The notes under the pieces were generated by a model, which was not told the origin of the DNA, made no database searches, and saw only the letters and a list, made by a program, of their open reading frames with translations. The position numbers and the translations under genes are program-made. Shown in pieces: positions 50,212 through 58,601 of a stretch of 64,000 nt of DNA. The stretch is from Hymenobacter negativus (GTDB taxonomy: Bacteria > Bacteroidota > Bacteroidia > Cytophagales > Hymenobacteraceae). The DNA is taken from contig NZ_JAGETZ010000010.1 of assembly GCF_017571495.1 (NCBI RefSeq), positions 181,984 through 245,983 on the forward strand, read 5' to 3'. Position 1 is the first letter of the stretch; each line of letters begins with the position of its first letter.

Positions 50212-51855
50212 CTAGGGTTGCCCTATGCTGAACTTGCGGCGCAGCACCGTGCCATCGGTTGCTTGTACCGATAGCACGTACAGCCCCGCAGGCCAGCCGG
50301 CAACCAATAGCTCCCGCCCGTTTGGTGTCTGCCACACCAATTGGCCAGCCGCGTTGTGCACGCGCACCGTGTAGCTGGCCCATGGGACAGTAATGGTCAG
50401 TTTGGTGGCCGCTGGGTTGGGGTAGAGCTGCAGTTTGGCCTCATCGGCGGCGCTGGGCTGTGTGGCCAGCAATAGGCTGCAGCTGGTGGCTGTGGGATTT
50501 AGCTCCAGAGGCGCGCCTGGGGGAAGCGTACGGCCCGTAAACGCGGCGTAGCTGCTGGGGTAAAAAGGCGCCCGAAATACAATGTTCTGGGTAGGGGTAG
50601 CGCCCTGCGCTACCGGGCCCATCGAGCCCACCGGATTGATGTAGTCCCAAACCAGTGTACCACCGCTGGTTACCTCCAACAGCCGGCCCGCCGGCCCGTT
50701 GCATATCAGGAGGTTGCCATTGAGCAGGCGTTGCGCGCCCGAAATATTCTGGGCATACAAGCTGGTGGGCGGTGTGGCGGCGTAGGTGGTGGCCAACGTT
50801 GCCGGGCCGTAGGGCAGAGCGGTGGCGTATACGCCAGGGGCGGTTTCGGGAGGCGTCAGTACATCTACCGAGGAGGAGTTGCCGCCCGGCCGGCCCTGCC
50901 CGTTGTTAAAGACCTGGATATTGCCAGCAAAAGGCACACCTGCTGGCAGCCACAAGGCGTTGTGCTGGCCAAACAGGCGCTGGGCCATAGTGGTACCCTG
51001 GCTGTAAGCGGCGGGGTTGCCCCAGCGGTAGAGCAGGTCGCCGCCATGCCCACGTCCGCCGCCGGTGCTACTTGCCGCCTGGGCCGTCGTAGTGCTATGG
51101 TCGATTATCCAAATCTCGTTCATGCCGTGTGAGCTCAGTAGAATCTGGTCAAGCGCGGGATTATAGTCGATGGCGTTCAGGTGCAGCCAGTCGGGCTGGT
51201 TGGCCGTGGCGGCATAGTTCACGTTGATGCGCTCGGGACGTTGAGCTACGGGCGCGTAGTTAGCACGGGCAGGGTCGGCTTCCTGCACCAAGTGGTCCCA
51301 GGCGTGCCATTCCCACACAATATTGGCCTGATTGGTACCCACGGGTTGCAACTCCACTACTTTCTCGCTCCAGGTGCTGCTGCCAATCAGGTTGGTTGTG
51401 CGGCCGGCGGCCAGCGCTTCGGCAGCGGTTTTGGTTTCCCACACCAGCGCCAGCACATTGCCGTTGGGCAGAATGCGGATGTCGTGGTGCTGGCATTCGG
51501 TGGCGCTCGATATCCGGTAGCTCCAGGTCACGTTGCCATTCCAGTCAATCTTCTCAATGATGCCGCCCAGGCCACCAGCCGTGAAGGTGGTATTGGGTGG
51601 CGCGCCAGGCCGGAGCAGCGTCCCGTCGGTAAGCAAATAAGCCGCCTGGCCGGCCTTGTAGGCACTGTTCCAGCTGTGTACTTGCCGGCCGCACTTGTCC
51701 AACAGGTAGGTGCGCGTGTACTGAATGGGAGCCAGCAGCACGTACCCATCATCCGTGGAGCCGGCGGTGTGCAGCTGCACGCCTACCGTTTGCTGGGCCT
51801 GGACATTAAGCACCAGTCCGCAACCGAGGGCCGCTAGTAGTAATCGGGAAAGCAT
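50212..51855 (-). CDS. Arylsulfotransferase-like protein with T9SS sorting domain
   Basis: This 547-residue protein has a signal peptide (MLSRLLLAALGCGLVLNVQAQ), a six-bladed propeller of the arylsulfate sulfotransferase type (GYVLLAPIQYTRTYLLDKCGRQVHSW, HHDIRILPNGNVLALVWE, WLHLNAIDYNP, GQHNALWLP) and a C-terminal type IX secretion domain (about 470-547) with LQLYPNPAATKL and VLRRKFSIGQP. The histidine-rich positions fit the ASST active site. The protein is exported and anchored or released by T9SS. The ATG at 51855 is used; TTG codons lie upstream. Confidence 0.85.
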   Translation of the reverse strand: MLSRLLLAALGCGLVLNVQAQQTVGVQLHTAGSTDDGYVLLAPIQYTRTYLLDKCGRQVHSWNSAYKAGQAAYLLTDGTLLRPGAPPNTTFTAGGLGGIIEKIDWNGNVTWSYRISSATECQHHDIRILPNGNVLALVWETKTAAEALAAGRTTNLIGSSTWSEKVVELQPVGTNQANIVWEWHAWDHLVQEADPARANYAPVAQRPERINVNYAATANQPDWLHLNAIDYNPALDQILLSSHGMNEIWIIDHSTTTAQAASSTGGGRGHGGDLLYRWGNPAAYSQGTTMAQRLFGQHNALWLPAGVPFAGNIQVFNNGQGRPGGNSSSVDVLTPPETAPGVYATALPYGPATLATTYAATPPTSLYAQNISGAQRLLNGNLLICNGPAGRLLEVTSGGTLVWDYINPVGSMGPVAQGATPTQNIVFRAPFYPSSYAAFTGRTLPPGAPLELNPTATSCSLLLATQPSAADEAKLQLYPNPAATKLTITVPWASYTVRVHNAAGQLVWQTPNGRELLVAGWPAGLYVLSVQATDGTVLRRKFSIGQP

Positions 51856-51947
51856 TTTTTTCAAGGTGACAGGCAATTAATAGTGGTTAAAAAATAAAAA
51901 TCAGGTAGTTAGGGGATTTGGAAGCTGTTCAGCAATGCTGCATTCCC

Positions 51948-52048
51948 TTCATGCTGAGCACCGCGGGGGACATCACCATGTTCGAATTAGTCGAAGCACT
52001 ATCAGCTGCTCAGTGATGACGAAGTCATTCACAGCGTTCAGGATGACC
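51948..52048. repeat. Degenerate interspersed inverted element
   Basis: TTCATGCTGAGCA (51948-51960) and GCGTTCAGGATGACC (52034-52048) are imperfect inverted ends of the CATNCTGAGC...GCTCAGGATG kind scattered through many Hymenobacter genomes, as I recall. A related, better preserved element lies at 63458-63548. Confidence 0.4.
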
Positions 52049-52060
52049 GACTTATTGCAT

Positions 52061-52759
52061 TTAATGCTCTTTCAGCAGTAGGGCGACATCTTCTTTCATG
52101 CGCTCCGCATCCAGGGCCAGGGTGCCGTTGTAAAGGCCGCGCAGGTGGCCGGTGCGGTCCACGAGCAGAATGTGCTCGGTGTGCAGGAAGCGGCCGGTGT
52201 CGGCGGCGGGGTTCAGGCTCTGGTCAGCAAAGTACTGGTTGCGGGCCAGCTGGTAGATGGCCGCTTTTGACCCCGTTAGCAGCTGCCAGCGGCGGCCATC
52301 GATGTGGCGACTTTCTGCATAGGCGCGCAGCACAGGCACTTGGTCACGCTCCGGCATCACGGAATACGACACGGCCCGCAAGTCGGGCTCCGTGGCAAAA
52401 TGGTGTAACACCCGTTCCAAGTTGTCGTTCATGCGCGGGCATATTCCCGGGCATTCGGTGAAGAAGAAATTGGCCAGGTATACATGGCCGGCCAGGGTCG
52501 CATTGGTGACGGCCTGTCCGTTCTGGTCGGTGAAGCGAAATGGCCCCACCACATGCACCGTGTCGGCTGGCAACTGCCCGGCTGGGTACCATAACGGCGT
52601 AAAAGTGGCATCGTGGTAGAATGGCAGCCGCGTGACAATATCCTGCTGTTTTGCAGGTGCAGCGGGAGCTTCAGAAGTAGCCGGCGCATCGGGGCGGCAG
52701 GTCGCCAGCAGCAGTACCCCAGCAAGGCAGGATAGAAAATGACGGCAATAGTCAGGCAT
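52061..52759 (-). CDS. SCO1/SenC-family copper chaperone
   Basis: This 232-residue lipoprotein-like protein has a signal with CLAGVLLLATC and a thioredoxin fold. The copper ligands are the CPGICP cysteines (near residue 104) and the histidine in FLHTEHILLVD. SCO proteins deliver copper to the CuA site of cytochrome oxidase, or act in copper and redox balance. It is the last of three minus-strand genes with YHYH and YwqK-like genes. The start at 52759 fits the signal peptide. Confidence 0.9.
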   Translation of the reverse strand: MPDYCRHFLSCLAGVLLLATCRPDAPATSEAPAAPAKQQDIVTRLPFYHDATFTPLWYPAGQLPADTVHVVGPFRFTDQNGQAVTNATLAGHVYLANFFFTECPGICPRMNDNLERVLHHFATEPDLRAVSYSVMPERDQVPVLRAYAESRHIDGRRWQLLTGSKAAIYQLARNQYFADQSLNPAADTGRFLHTEHILLVDRTGHLRGLYNGTLALDAERMKEDVALLLKEH

Positions 52760-52905
52760 GGCAGAGTCAGCGTAAGCAATGAGTAAGTACTTGTTCAGCA
52801 ACAGGCAGCCGAAATTTTTAGGGTGGTGCGACCATGCTCCTGGTTGTCGTCAGCCAGTGGTAAGGGCGGCTTCGGCAGCGCGTTCTTCTGCTATTTGGTG
52901 GGGTG

Positions 52906-53499
52906 CTATAGCAGCCTGTCCGTCGCGCAGTGTTTGGCTCCGATAAAACCGTATTGGCGGCCGTTGCGGGCTTCGTAATTGGCACGCAGGGTGCCGTCGG
53001 GCAGCCAGAGTTGCTGTCTTCCTGCTTCCTGGCCGGCGACGTAGCTGCCGCGCCGCTCGGGCTGGCCATTAGCGTACCATTCTGCTACCAGACCCTCGTA
53101 CTGCCCGGCCCGGAAACTGCGCCGGAAGTGTGGCCGTCCATCGGGCCACCACCCTTCGGCAAGGCCTTCCTCACGGCCCGCAGCGTAGCGGCGCTGCTCC
53201 CGGCGCTGCCCGGAACCATACCACTGCTGTGCCAATCCATGCAGGCGACCCTGCCGGTAGGGATGCAAAGCCAGTGTGTCGCCGGTTGGGCTCAATTCGA
53301 AGAGGGTGCCCGTGTAAAGTTTACCCTTGTAAGTGAGTGTTTCGGCCGTCAAACGCAGGCCCGGAGCCTGAGTAGGTAGCCGGGTCGGTACGCCGCATCC
53401 GGCCAGCAGTAGGGCCGTCAGCCATCCAACTGCCCACCATCTTGGCCACCAGTTGCTACTGCGTAATGGTACCAGGCGTCCCAAAAAATCCATCGCCAT
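52906..53499 (-). CDS. YwqK/MORN-like repeat lipoprotein
   Basis: This 197-residue protein has a hydrophobic segment ending LTALLLAGC, a lipobox, followed by YwqK-type repeats (YRQGRLHGLAQQWYGSGQRREQ, YAAGREEGLAEGWWPDG, FRAGQYEGLVAEWYANGQ, YVAGQEAGRQQLWLPDG). The repeats resemble MORN units and form a beta-meander. The start overlaps the end of the YHYH gene by 44 bases, which is unusual and implies coupled translation; a start a little later is possible. It is likely anchored to a membrane and binds a partner. Confidence 0.7.
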   Translation of the reverse strand: MAMDFLGRLVPLRSSNWWPRWWAVGWLTALLLAGCGVPTRLPTQAPGLRLTAETLTYKGKLYTGTLFELSPTGDTLALHPYRQGRLHGLAQQWYGSGQRREQRRYAAGREEGLAEGWWPDGRPHFRRSFRAGQYEGLVAEWYANGQPERRGSYVAGQEAGRQQLWLPDGTLRANYEARNGRQYGFIGAKHCATDRLL

Positions 53500-54205
53500 T
53501 GAGGTAAGGGTCGGCATTGGTGATGTGGTAGTGATAAGTCCCGGCCGGGTAATCGGTGGTGGCGTGGGTATGGCCGTGGTAGGCATCAAGGCCAGCATTC
53601 GTCACTGCCACGCCGTTTTCGATGGGGCCATACACCGGGAAGCCATCCAGCAAAAAGCCCAGCAGCGTGTCGCGGCCCTTGAGCGCTGTCAGGTAGGTTG
53701 GCTCCACATGGTAGTGGTAGGCACCTGTGGCCTGCGGGTGGCCATTGTACTGGTCAAACGAATTGATTTCGTTGGTCAGCGGTTGGGCGGGGCCGGCGTA
53801 TTGGTTGAAGAAGGCCACTCCGTTCAACGACACACCAATGCTGCCCAGCGGCGTGGCCGATTTCCGGGTGGCCTCCTGGGGCGTCAACGGAATCCGGTAC
53901 GTATAGCTCTGTTCTACGATGCGGTTAGGGTTCTGGCGGTAACTGGTGTTGGTGCCATTGTAGGCTTCATAACCAGCCCCCGAATAATAAGGGCTTTTGT
54001 GGTCGGGTAGGTTTTTGGTTTTGATAACCACGTAGCCGCCGTCCAGGGTAATGGAGGTCGCACCGTATATCTTCCTGTACACATCGGGCACTCCGGCACC
54101 CACCATGGTGGCAGTGGGCGCCGGGGCCACATCGTCGTCTTTGGAGCAGGCCAGCAAACTCAGCAGTGGCACAGTTGGTAGTATCAAAATCAGAAAGAAA
54201 CGCAT
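53456..54205 (-). CDS. YHYH-domain lipoprotein
   Basis: This 249-residue lipoprotein has a signal ending LLSLLACS, lipidated at Cys20. The domain is named for the motifs YHYHVEP and YHYHITN seen here at about residues 163 and 223; GFLLDGFPVYGPIEN and HGHTHAT lie between. The many histidines suggest metal binding, and such proteins often occur with SCO-type copper chaperones, as here. It is the first gene of this small operon. Confidence 0.85.
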   Translation of the reverse strand: MRFFLILILPTVPLLSLLACSKDDDVAPAPTATMVGAGVPDVYRKIYGATSITLDGGYVVIKTKNLPDHKSPYYSGAGYEAYNGTNTSYRQNPNRIVEQSYTYRIPLTPQEATRKSATPLGSIGVSLNGVAFFNQYAGPAQPLTNEINSFDQYNGHPQATGAYHYHVEPTYLTALKGRDTLLGFLLDGFPVYGPIENGVAVTNAGLDAYHGHTHATTDYPAGTYHYHITNADPYLNGDGFFGTPGTITQ

Positions 54206-54620
54206 AGAGGGTCTTTAAAGGGTGAAGTTGGTTGGGTAGCAACCGTTCTGAACTGTAGAGCAAGGAAAGCCGCTCAGGTTTAATCATTCTGCCCAAATTT
54301 GAGGATGTCAGGAAAGCAAAGACTGTTTTCGAAGGGCAAGTAAGAGTGCCTGCTACTGCGCCCTGCGGCGCGCTCTGCCCGGCCTGTAAGAAGCGTGCGC
54401 AGGCCGGGTTCCGGAGCCTTGGCGACTGGCAGTAAGCACATATGCTTGTTCTCCCCCCTTCCCCCTCTCCTACTGCCTAAAAGCGCAGAGCAGCCCGTTG
54501 GGACTGCTCTTGCAGATGTTCAGAATAAACCATCCTCGGCAGCCGGCTGGGCGCGAGCAAGAGGGGCAACGTAGACCTGCCTAAGCCCGCTTCCAGCAGG
54601 CCAAGCTGAAGGAAGCCGAA
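54206..54620. other. Intergenic region with two hairpins
   Basis: The 415 bases contain a perfect 9-base stem (54378-54386/54400-54408, CCCGGCCTG), a pyrimidine-rich run near 54450-54470 and a 10-base hairpin with one mismatch (54487-54496/54501-54510). The last could end the minus-strand oxidoreductase gene that stops at 54621. No gene is apparent. Confidence 0.5.
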
Positions 54621-56072
54621 TCAGGCTGAATAAAGCGGTGCCGCTGGCAGGCGAAATACGTCGCGCAGGGCGCGGCGGGCAGCATGATAGCCGCACATGC
54701 CGTGTACGCCGCCCCCGGGAGGCGTGGCCGATGAGCAGAGGTATAGTCCTGCCTGGGAGGTGCGGTAAGGTGAAGCCCGTAGCGCGGGCCGGGTAAAAAG
54801 CTGGGTGATATCCAGGCGGCCGCCGTTGATATCGCCGCCTACATAATTGGGGTTATGCTGCTCGATTTGGGCAGTGTCGAAGGTGTGACGGCCAATAATT
54901 CGCTCGCGGAAACCGGGCGCAAACCGCTCCACCTGCCGCTCAATGGCCTCTGTCATATCAACCCGCGAACCGTTGGGGACGTGGCAATAGGCCCAGGCAG
55001 TGTGCCGGCCAGCCGGGGCACGGGTAGCATCGAAGCGGCTGGGCTGGGCCAGTAGCACGAAGGGCCGCGCCGGATGCTGGCCATGGGCCGTGGCTTGCTC
55101 GCTGGCCACAATTTCGGCCCCGGTGTTGCCCAGGTGCAGCGTGCCGGCCTCAGCGCATTCCGGCGCGGTGAACGGAATGGGAGCATCGAGCGCCCAGTCA
55201 ATCTTGAATACGCCCATGCCGTAGCGGTAGCGTTGCAGCTGCCACTGGTAGATGCGGGAAAGGCGATGGCCGGCAATTTGAAGGAGCTGGGCCGGTGTCA
55301 CGTCCAGCAGGATGGCCCGCGCCGGGGGCAACTGCGCCATTGAATGGATAAAAGAGCCGGTTTCGACGCGCCCGCCCAAGGCTTTGAAGTGCGCTACCAA
55401 AGCATCGGCAATCTGCTGCGAGCCACCTTTGGGCAGCGGCCAGCCGCGGCGATGCGCTGTGGCCAGCAGCACCAGGCCGATGGCCGAAGTAGTGAGGTTG
55501 CTCAGCGGCTGAATGGCGTGGGCGGCCATTCCGGCAAAAAGGCCTTTGGCTTGTTCGCCTTGGAAGCGTCGGATAAGCGCAGTAGCGGGCAGCAGTGCCG
55601 AGAGGCCAAACCGAGCCATTTTCACCGGGTGTGAGGGAAAATGCAGCGGGGCCAGTACGTCGTTGACAATATCCGGCCAATCGGCCACCAGTGGTGCGAG
55701 CAGGCGCTGGTAGGCGTCGGCATCCGGCCCCAGGGCGAGGGCGGTAGCGGCCAGCGAGTTCACCACGGTGGCAGCCGTGCCATTGTCGAACGGGTGGGCG
55801 GCAGCCACGGGTGGCGTCAGGTATTCGAGGCCGTATTGAGCCAGGGGGAGCGTTTGAAAGAAGGGCGAAGCCACTGCCAGTGGATGGATGGCCGAGCAGA
55901 TGTCGTGGTGAAAGCCGGGCAGCGTGAGCGCTGCAGTACGCAGGCCGCCGCCCAACTCATTTTTCCCTTCGAGGAGCAGCACCGATAAGCCCGCCTGCTG
56001 CAACGTGATGGCAGCCGCCAGTCCGTTGGGGCCCGAACCGACGACAACAGCATCAAAGGTGGAATCACTCAT
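54621..56072 (-). CDS. PYROXD2/CrtI-type FAD-dependent oxidoreductase
   Basis: This 483-residue flavoprotein starts with DAVVVGSGPNGLAAAITL and LLLEGKNELGGGLRT, the dinucleotide-binding and second FAD motifs of the phytoene-desaturase superfamily. The C-terminal GLYLCSSATPPGGGVHGMCGYHAARRAL is the closing FAD contact. The branch is the PYROXD2-like group of unknown substrate, not a carotenoid desaturase. No carotenoid genes are adjacent. A hairpin lies 12 bases before its start. Confidence 0.82.
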   Translation of the reverse strand: MSDSTFDAVVVGSGPNGLAAAITLQQAGLSVLLLEGKNELGGGLRTAALTLPGFHHDICSAIHPLAVASPFFQTLPLAQYGLEYLTPPVAAAHPFDNGTAATVVNSLAATALALGPDADAYQRLLAPLVADWPDIVNDVLAPLHFPSHPVKMARFGLSALLPATALIRRFQGEQAKGLFAGMAAHAIQPLSNLTTSAIGLVLLATAHRRGWPLPKGGSQQIADALVAHFKALGGRVETGSFIHSMAQLPPARAILLDVTPAQLLQIAGHRLSRIYQWQLQRYRYGMGVFKIDWALDAPIPFTAPECAEAGTLHLGNTGAEIVASEQATAHGQHPARPFVLLAQPSRFDATRAPAGRHTAWAYCHVPNGSRVDMTEAIERQVERFAPGFRERIIGRHTFDTAQIEQHNPNYVGGDINGGRLDITQLFTRPALRASPYRTSQAGLYLCSSATPPGGGVHGMCGYHAARRALRDVFRLPAAPLYSA

Positions 56073-56084
56073 GCAAAATAGAAA

Positions 56085-56108
56085 AGCCTGCTACGCGTGT
56101 AGCAGGCT
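56085..56108 (-). terminator. Hairpin just upstream of the oxidoreductase start codon
   Basis: Perfect 10-base arms (56085-56094 and 56099-56108; core AGCCTGCTAC) enclose a 4-base loop. Read on the minus strand, it is followed by TTTTC and then the ATG of the oxidoreductase at 56072. It looks like an intrinsic terminator in the 5' leader, possibly an attenuator. Confidence 0.65.
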
Positions 56109-56705
56109 AAAAAGAACGGATTAGGGACAATTTGGGTGCGGAAAACCCACCTAAAAATTGTTGTGCCCTGTTAACCGTCGGCCATCCTGAGCATGAAAGG
56201 TATGCGGAAACAACCGGTGCGGCGGCTAGGACAAGTGCTGGCGCAGCCGCCGGAGCATTGGCCACCACGTGAGGTTACGCCGGTTGGTACTGGCTTCCCG
56301 GTGAGTCAGGGGTGATGGGCTGGATTGCACCGCCGCCCGCCGAGCCAGCATCAAGTCCGGCGCCCAGGCCGCCTGGGCCACAAACCGGACGCCGCGATGC
56401 GAGGGCAATGAAAATCGGGTGCGCAGATAGGAAAGCAGACGTCTCATAGCGGTTGGGCTTGGTTAGGGTGCTTGTTAAGGCAAGACGCAGATGCTGCCGC
56501 AAAGGCTGCTATTGACACAGGGATTCCACTTGAATTGTAAGTGAAGACCACATGCAGCCCTTAGTTTGAGCCGCCTTATTACTTCCATGATGATAGCCAG
56601 ACCAACTCATTTGGCTCGATTTAAACAAACGTTTGTTAGTTTAGTAGTAAACCTAGCTTCTGTGCTTGCAACTGGCATTCCCACCCACTTTTAGCCCCTT
56701 GCCTA
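56109..56705. other. Intergenic region upstream of paaK
   Basis: The stretch (about 600 bases) holds a possible 73-codon minus-strand frame (56226-56447) with an Arg-rich product, which I cannot support as a gene, and the palindrome at 56624-56637. The last 150 bases before paaK are AT-rich, as expected for a promoter. Confidence 0.4.
56624..56637. promoter_or_regulatory. Candidate TetR-type operator before paaK
   Basis: AACAAACGTTTGTT is a perfect 14-base palindrome 69 bases before the paaK start. Its size and AACNNNNGTT layout suit TetR-family regulators of acyl-CoA and phenylacetate genes. It overlaps a near-match to the -7 element (AACGTTTG, 56628-56635). No TetR gene lies in the window. 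Confidence 0.55.
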
Positions 56706-58046
56706 ATGCTCTTCAACTCTGAAATCGAACAGCTGCCGCTGCCTAAGCTACGCGCCCTCCAAAATGCCCGCCTTAAAGAGCAAGTGGCTTATGTGTACGA
56801 CCGGGTGCCGTTCTACAAGCAGAAGTTTGATGCCTTGGGCGTACATCCCAGCACATTTCGGGGCTTGGAAGAGTTGAGCAAGCTGGGATTCACCAAGAAA
56901 ACGGACTTTCGCGATAACTACCCTTTTGGCCTGTTTGCCGTGCCTGAGCACGAAGTAGCGCGGCTGCATTGCTCCAGTGGCACTACGGGCAAGGCCACGG
57001 TGGTGGGCTATACAGCCGGCGACCTCGACATTTTTGCCGAAGTAGTGGCCCGCTCGCTGGCCGCGGCGGGCTGCCGGCCCGGCATGAAAATGCAGAACGC
57101 TTATGGCTACGGCCTGTTCACGGGCGGCCTGGGCATTCACTACGGAGCTGAGAAGCTCGGCCTCACGGTCATCCCCGTATCGGGGGGCAGCACCGACCGG
57201 CAACTGCAGCTCTTGCAAGATTTTCGGCCCGAAATCATCTGTGCCACGCCTTCTTACGCGCAGGTGCTGGCCGAGGAAATCAAGCGGCGCGGCATCAGTC
57301 CAGATGCCATCAACCTGCAGTATGCCGTGCTGGGAGCCGAGCCTTGGACCGACGCCATCCGGCAGCAGGTGGAGAGCGGCCTGCGGGTGCAAGCCACCAA
57401 CATCTACGGCCTGAGCGAGATAATGGGCCCCGGGGTGTCGCAGGAAGATGTGAACGAGCGCGGTACCGGCAGCTACGTCTGGGAAGACCATTTCTATCCC
57501 GAAATAGTGGATAAGCAGACCGGGGAGCCAGTGGCCGAAGGTGAACTGGGTGTGCTAGTATTCAGTACGCTAACCAAGAAAGCCATGCCCATTCTGCGGT
57601 ATTGGACCAACGACATCACTAACCTTTACTACGACCAGTCGCGGAGCCGGACGCACGTAAAAATGGGCCCTATTCGTGGCCGGGCCGACGACATGCTCAT
57701 CATCCGCGGAGTGAATTTCTTTCATACTCAGGTCGAGGATATTCTCAGCAGCCTGCCGCAGGTGAGCCCTTATTATCAGGTAGTAGCCTCGCGCCGCGGC
57801 AACCTTGACGAAGTGGAAGTGAACGTGGAAATCGCCGAAGAGCTTATGCACGAGCTGGGCCTGGAAACCGTAACGGCCGATGCTATTGAGCAGCACGACT
57901 GCCTACGGGTGCTGCAGGGTTCCTTTGCCAAGAAAATCAAGGACAACATTGGGTTGAGTATGAAAGTAACACTACTGGGATTTGGCACGCTGCCGCGCAG
58001 TGAGGGCGGCAAGCTCAGCCGGGTGCGCGATTTGCGGGCATTGTAG
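56706..58046 (+). CDS. paaK: Phenylacetate-CoA ligase
   Basis: This 446-residue AMP-forming enzyme activates phenylacetate to phenylacetyl-CoA. Family marks are YDRVPFYKQKFDALGV at the N-terminus, the ATP loop LHCSSGTTGKATVVGYT, YGYGLFTGGLGIHYG, TNIYGLSEIMGPG and the hinge GPIRGRADDMLIIRGVNFF. The length fits. It starts a three-gene run with a PaaI thioesterase and a PaaJ-like thiolase. Confidence 0.95.
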   Translation: MLFNSEIEQLPLPKLRALQNARLKEQVAYVYDRVPFYKQKFDALGVHPSTFRGLEELSKLGFTKKTDFRDNYPFGLFAVPEHEVARLHCSSGTTGKATVVGYTAGDLDIFAEVVARSLAAAGCRPGMKMQNAYGYGLFTGGLGIHYGAEKLGLTVIPVSGGSTDRQLQLLQDFRPEIICATPSYAQVLAEEIKRRGISPDAINLQYAVLGAEPWTDAIRQQVESGLRVQATNIYGLSEIMGPGVSQEDVNERGTGSYVWEDHFYPEIVDKQTGEPVAEGELGVLVFSTLTKKAMPILRYWTNDITNLYYDQSRSRTHVKMGPIRGRADDMLIIRGVNFFHTQVEDILSSLPQVSPYYQVVASRRGNLDEVEVNVEIAEELMHELGLETVTADAIEQHDCLRVLQGSFAKKIKDNIGLSMKVTLLGFGTLPRSEGGKLSRVRDLRAL

Positions 58047-58099
58047 CTACGTACCCAGTTGCGGTGGTTGCCAGCCCCCCATCTTCCTTTTTCTATCGC

Positions 58100-58537
58100 A
58101 TGAATCCATCGTTCCCATCGGGTAATACCCATTCGGCTGCAGCCGTTCAAGCGCTGATGGCTCAGCAGGATACTTTCAGCCAGCTGCTTGGTTTGCAGGT
58201 TGATGAAGTGGGTGCGGGCTACTGCCGGCTGCATTTTGTGGTGCGCCCTGACATGCTGAATGGCTTTGGTGCGCTGCACGGCGGGGTTACATTTGCAGCG
58301 GCCGATTCGGCGTTTGCATTCGCCTGCAACAGCCACGGCCGGCAAAGCGTGGGCCTCACCGTTACTATTGACTACCTCGAAGCTGGACGGTTGGGCGACA
58401 TCATCACCGTAGAGGCCCGCGAGGAAAGCCTCAAGCACAAAATTGGGGTGTATCAGGTGCGGGCAGTCAACCAAAATGGCGTAGCCCTGGCTCTGTTCAA
58501 AGGCACAGCCTACCGCACCAGCAACGAAATTCTGTAG
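58100..58537 (+). CDS. paaI: PaaI-type hotdog thioesterase
   Basis: This 145-residue hotdog protein has the PaaI motif LNGFGALHGGVTFAAADSAFAFA, with the HGG turn and acidic active site, followed by GLTVTIDYLEAGRLGD. PaaI hydrolyses stalled phenylacetyl-CoA or ring-hydroxylated CoA esters to release CoA. The start at 58100 avoids a 12-residue extension with no domain content. It lies 53 bases after paaK. Confidence 0.92.
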   Translation: MNPSFPSGNTHSAAAVQALMAQQDTFSQLLGLQVDEVGAGYCRLHFVVRPDMLNGFGALHGGVTFAAADSAFAFACNSHGRQSVGLTVTIDYLEAGRLGDIITVEAREESLKHKIGVYQVRAVNQNGVALALFKGTAYRTSNEIL

Positions 58538-58601
58538 ACCTTTACTGTTTCTGAAAACCCGGGCCGCACCTGACTGCGCTTGGCGTTTTATCCCCAAACC
58601 C

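Noticed and set aside
56226..56447. A 73-codon minus-strand frame rich in arginine
   Set aside because: No recognizable features; left as part of the non-coding stretch, though a small gene cannot be fully excluded.
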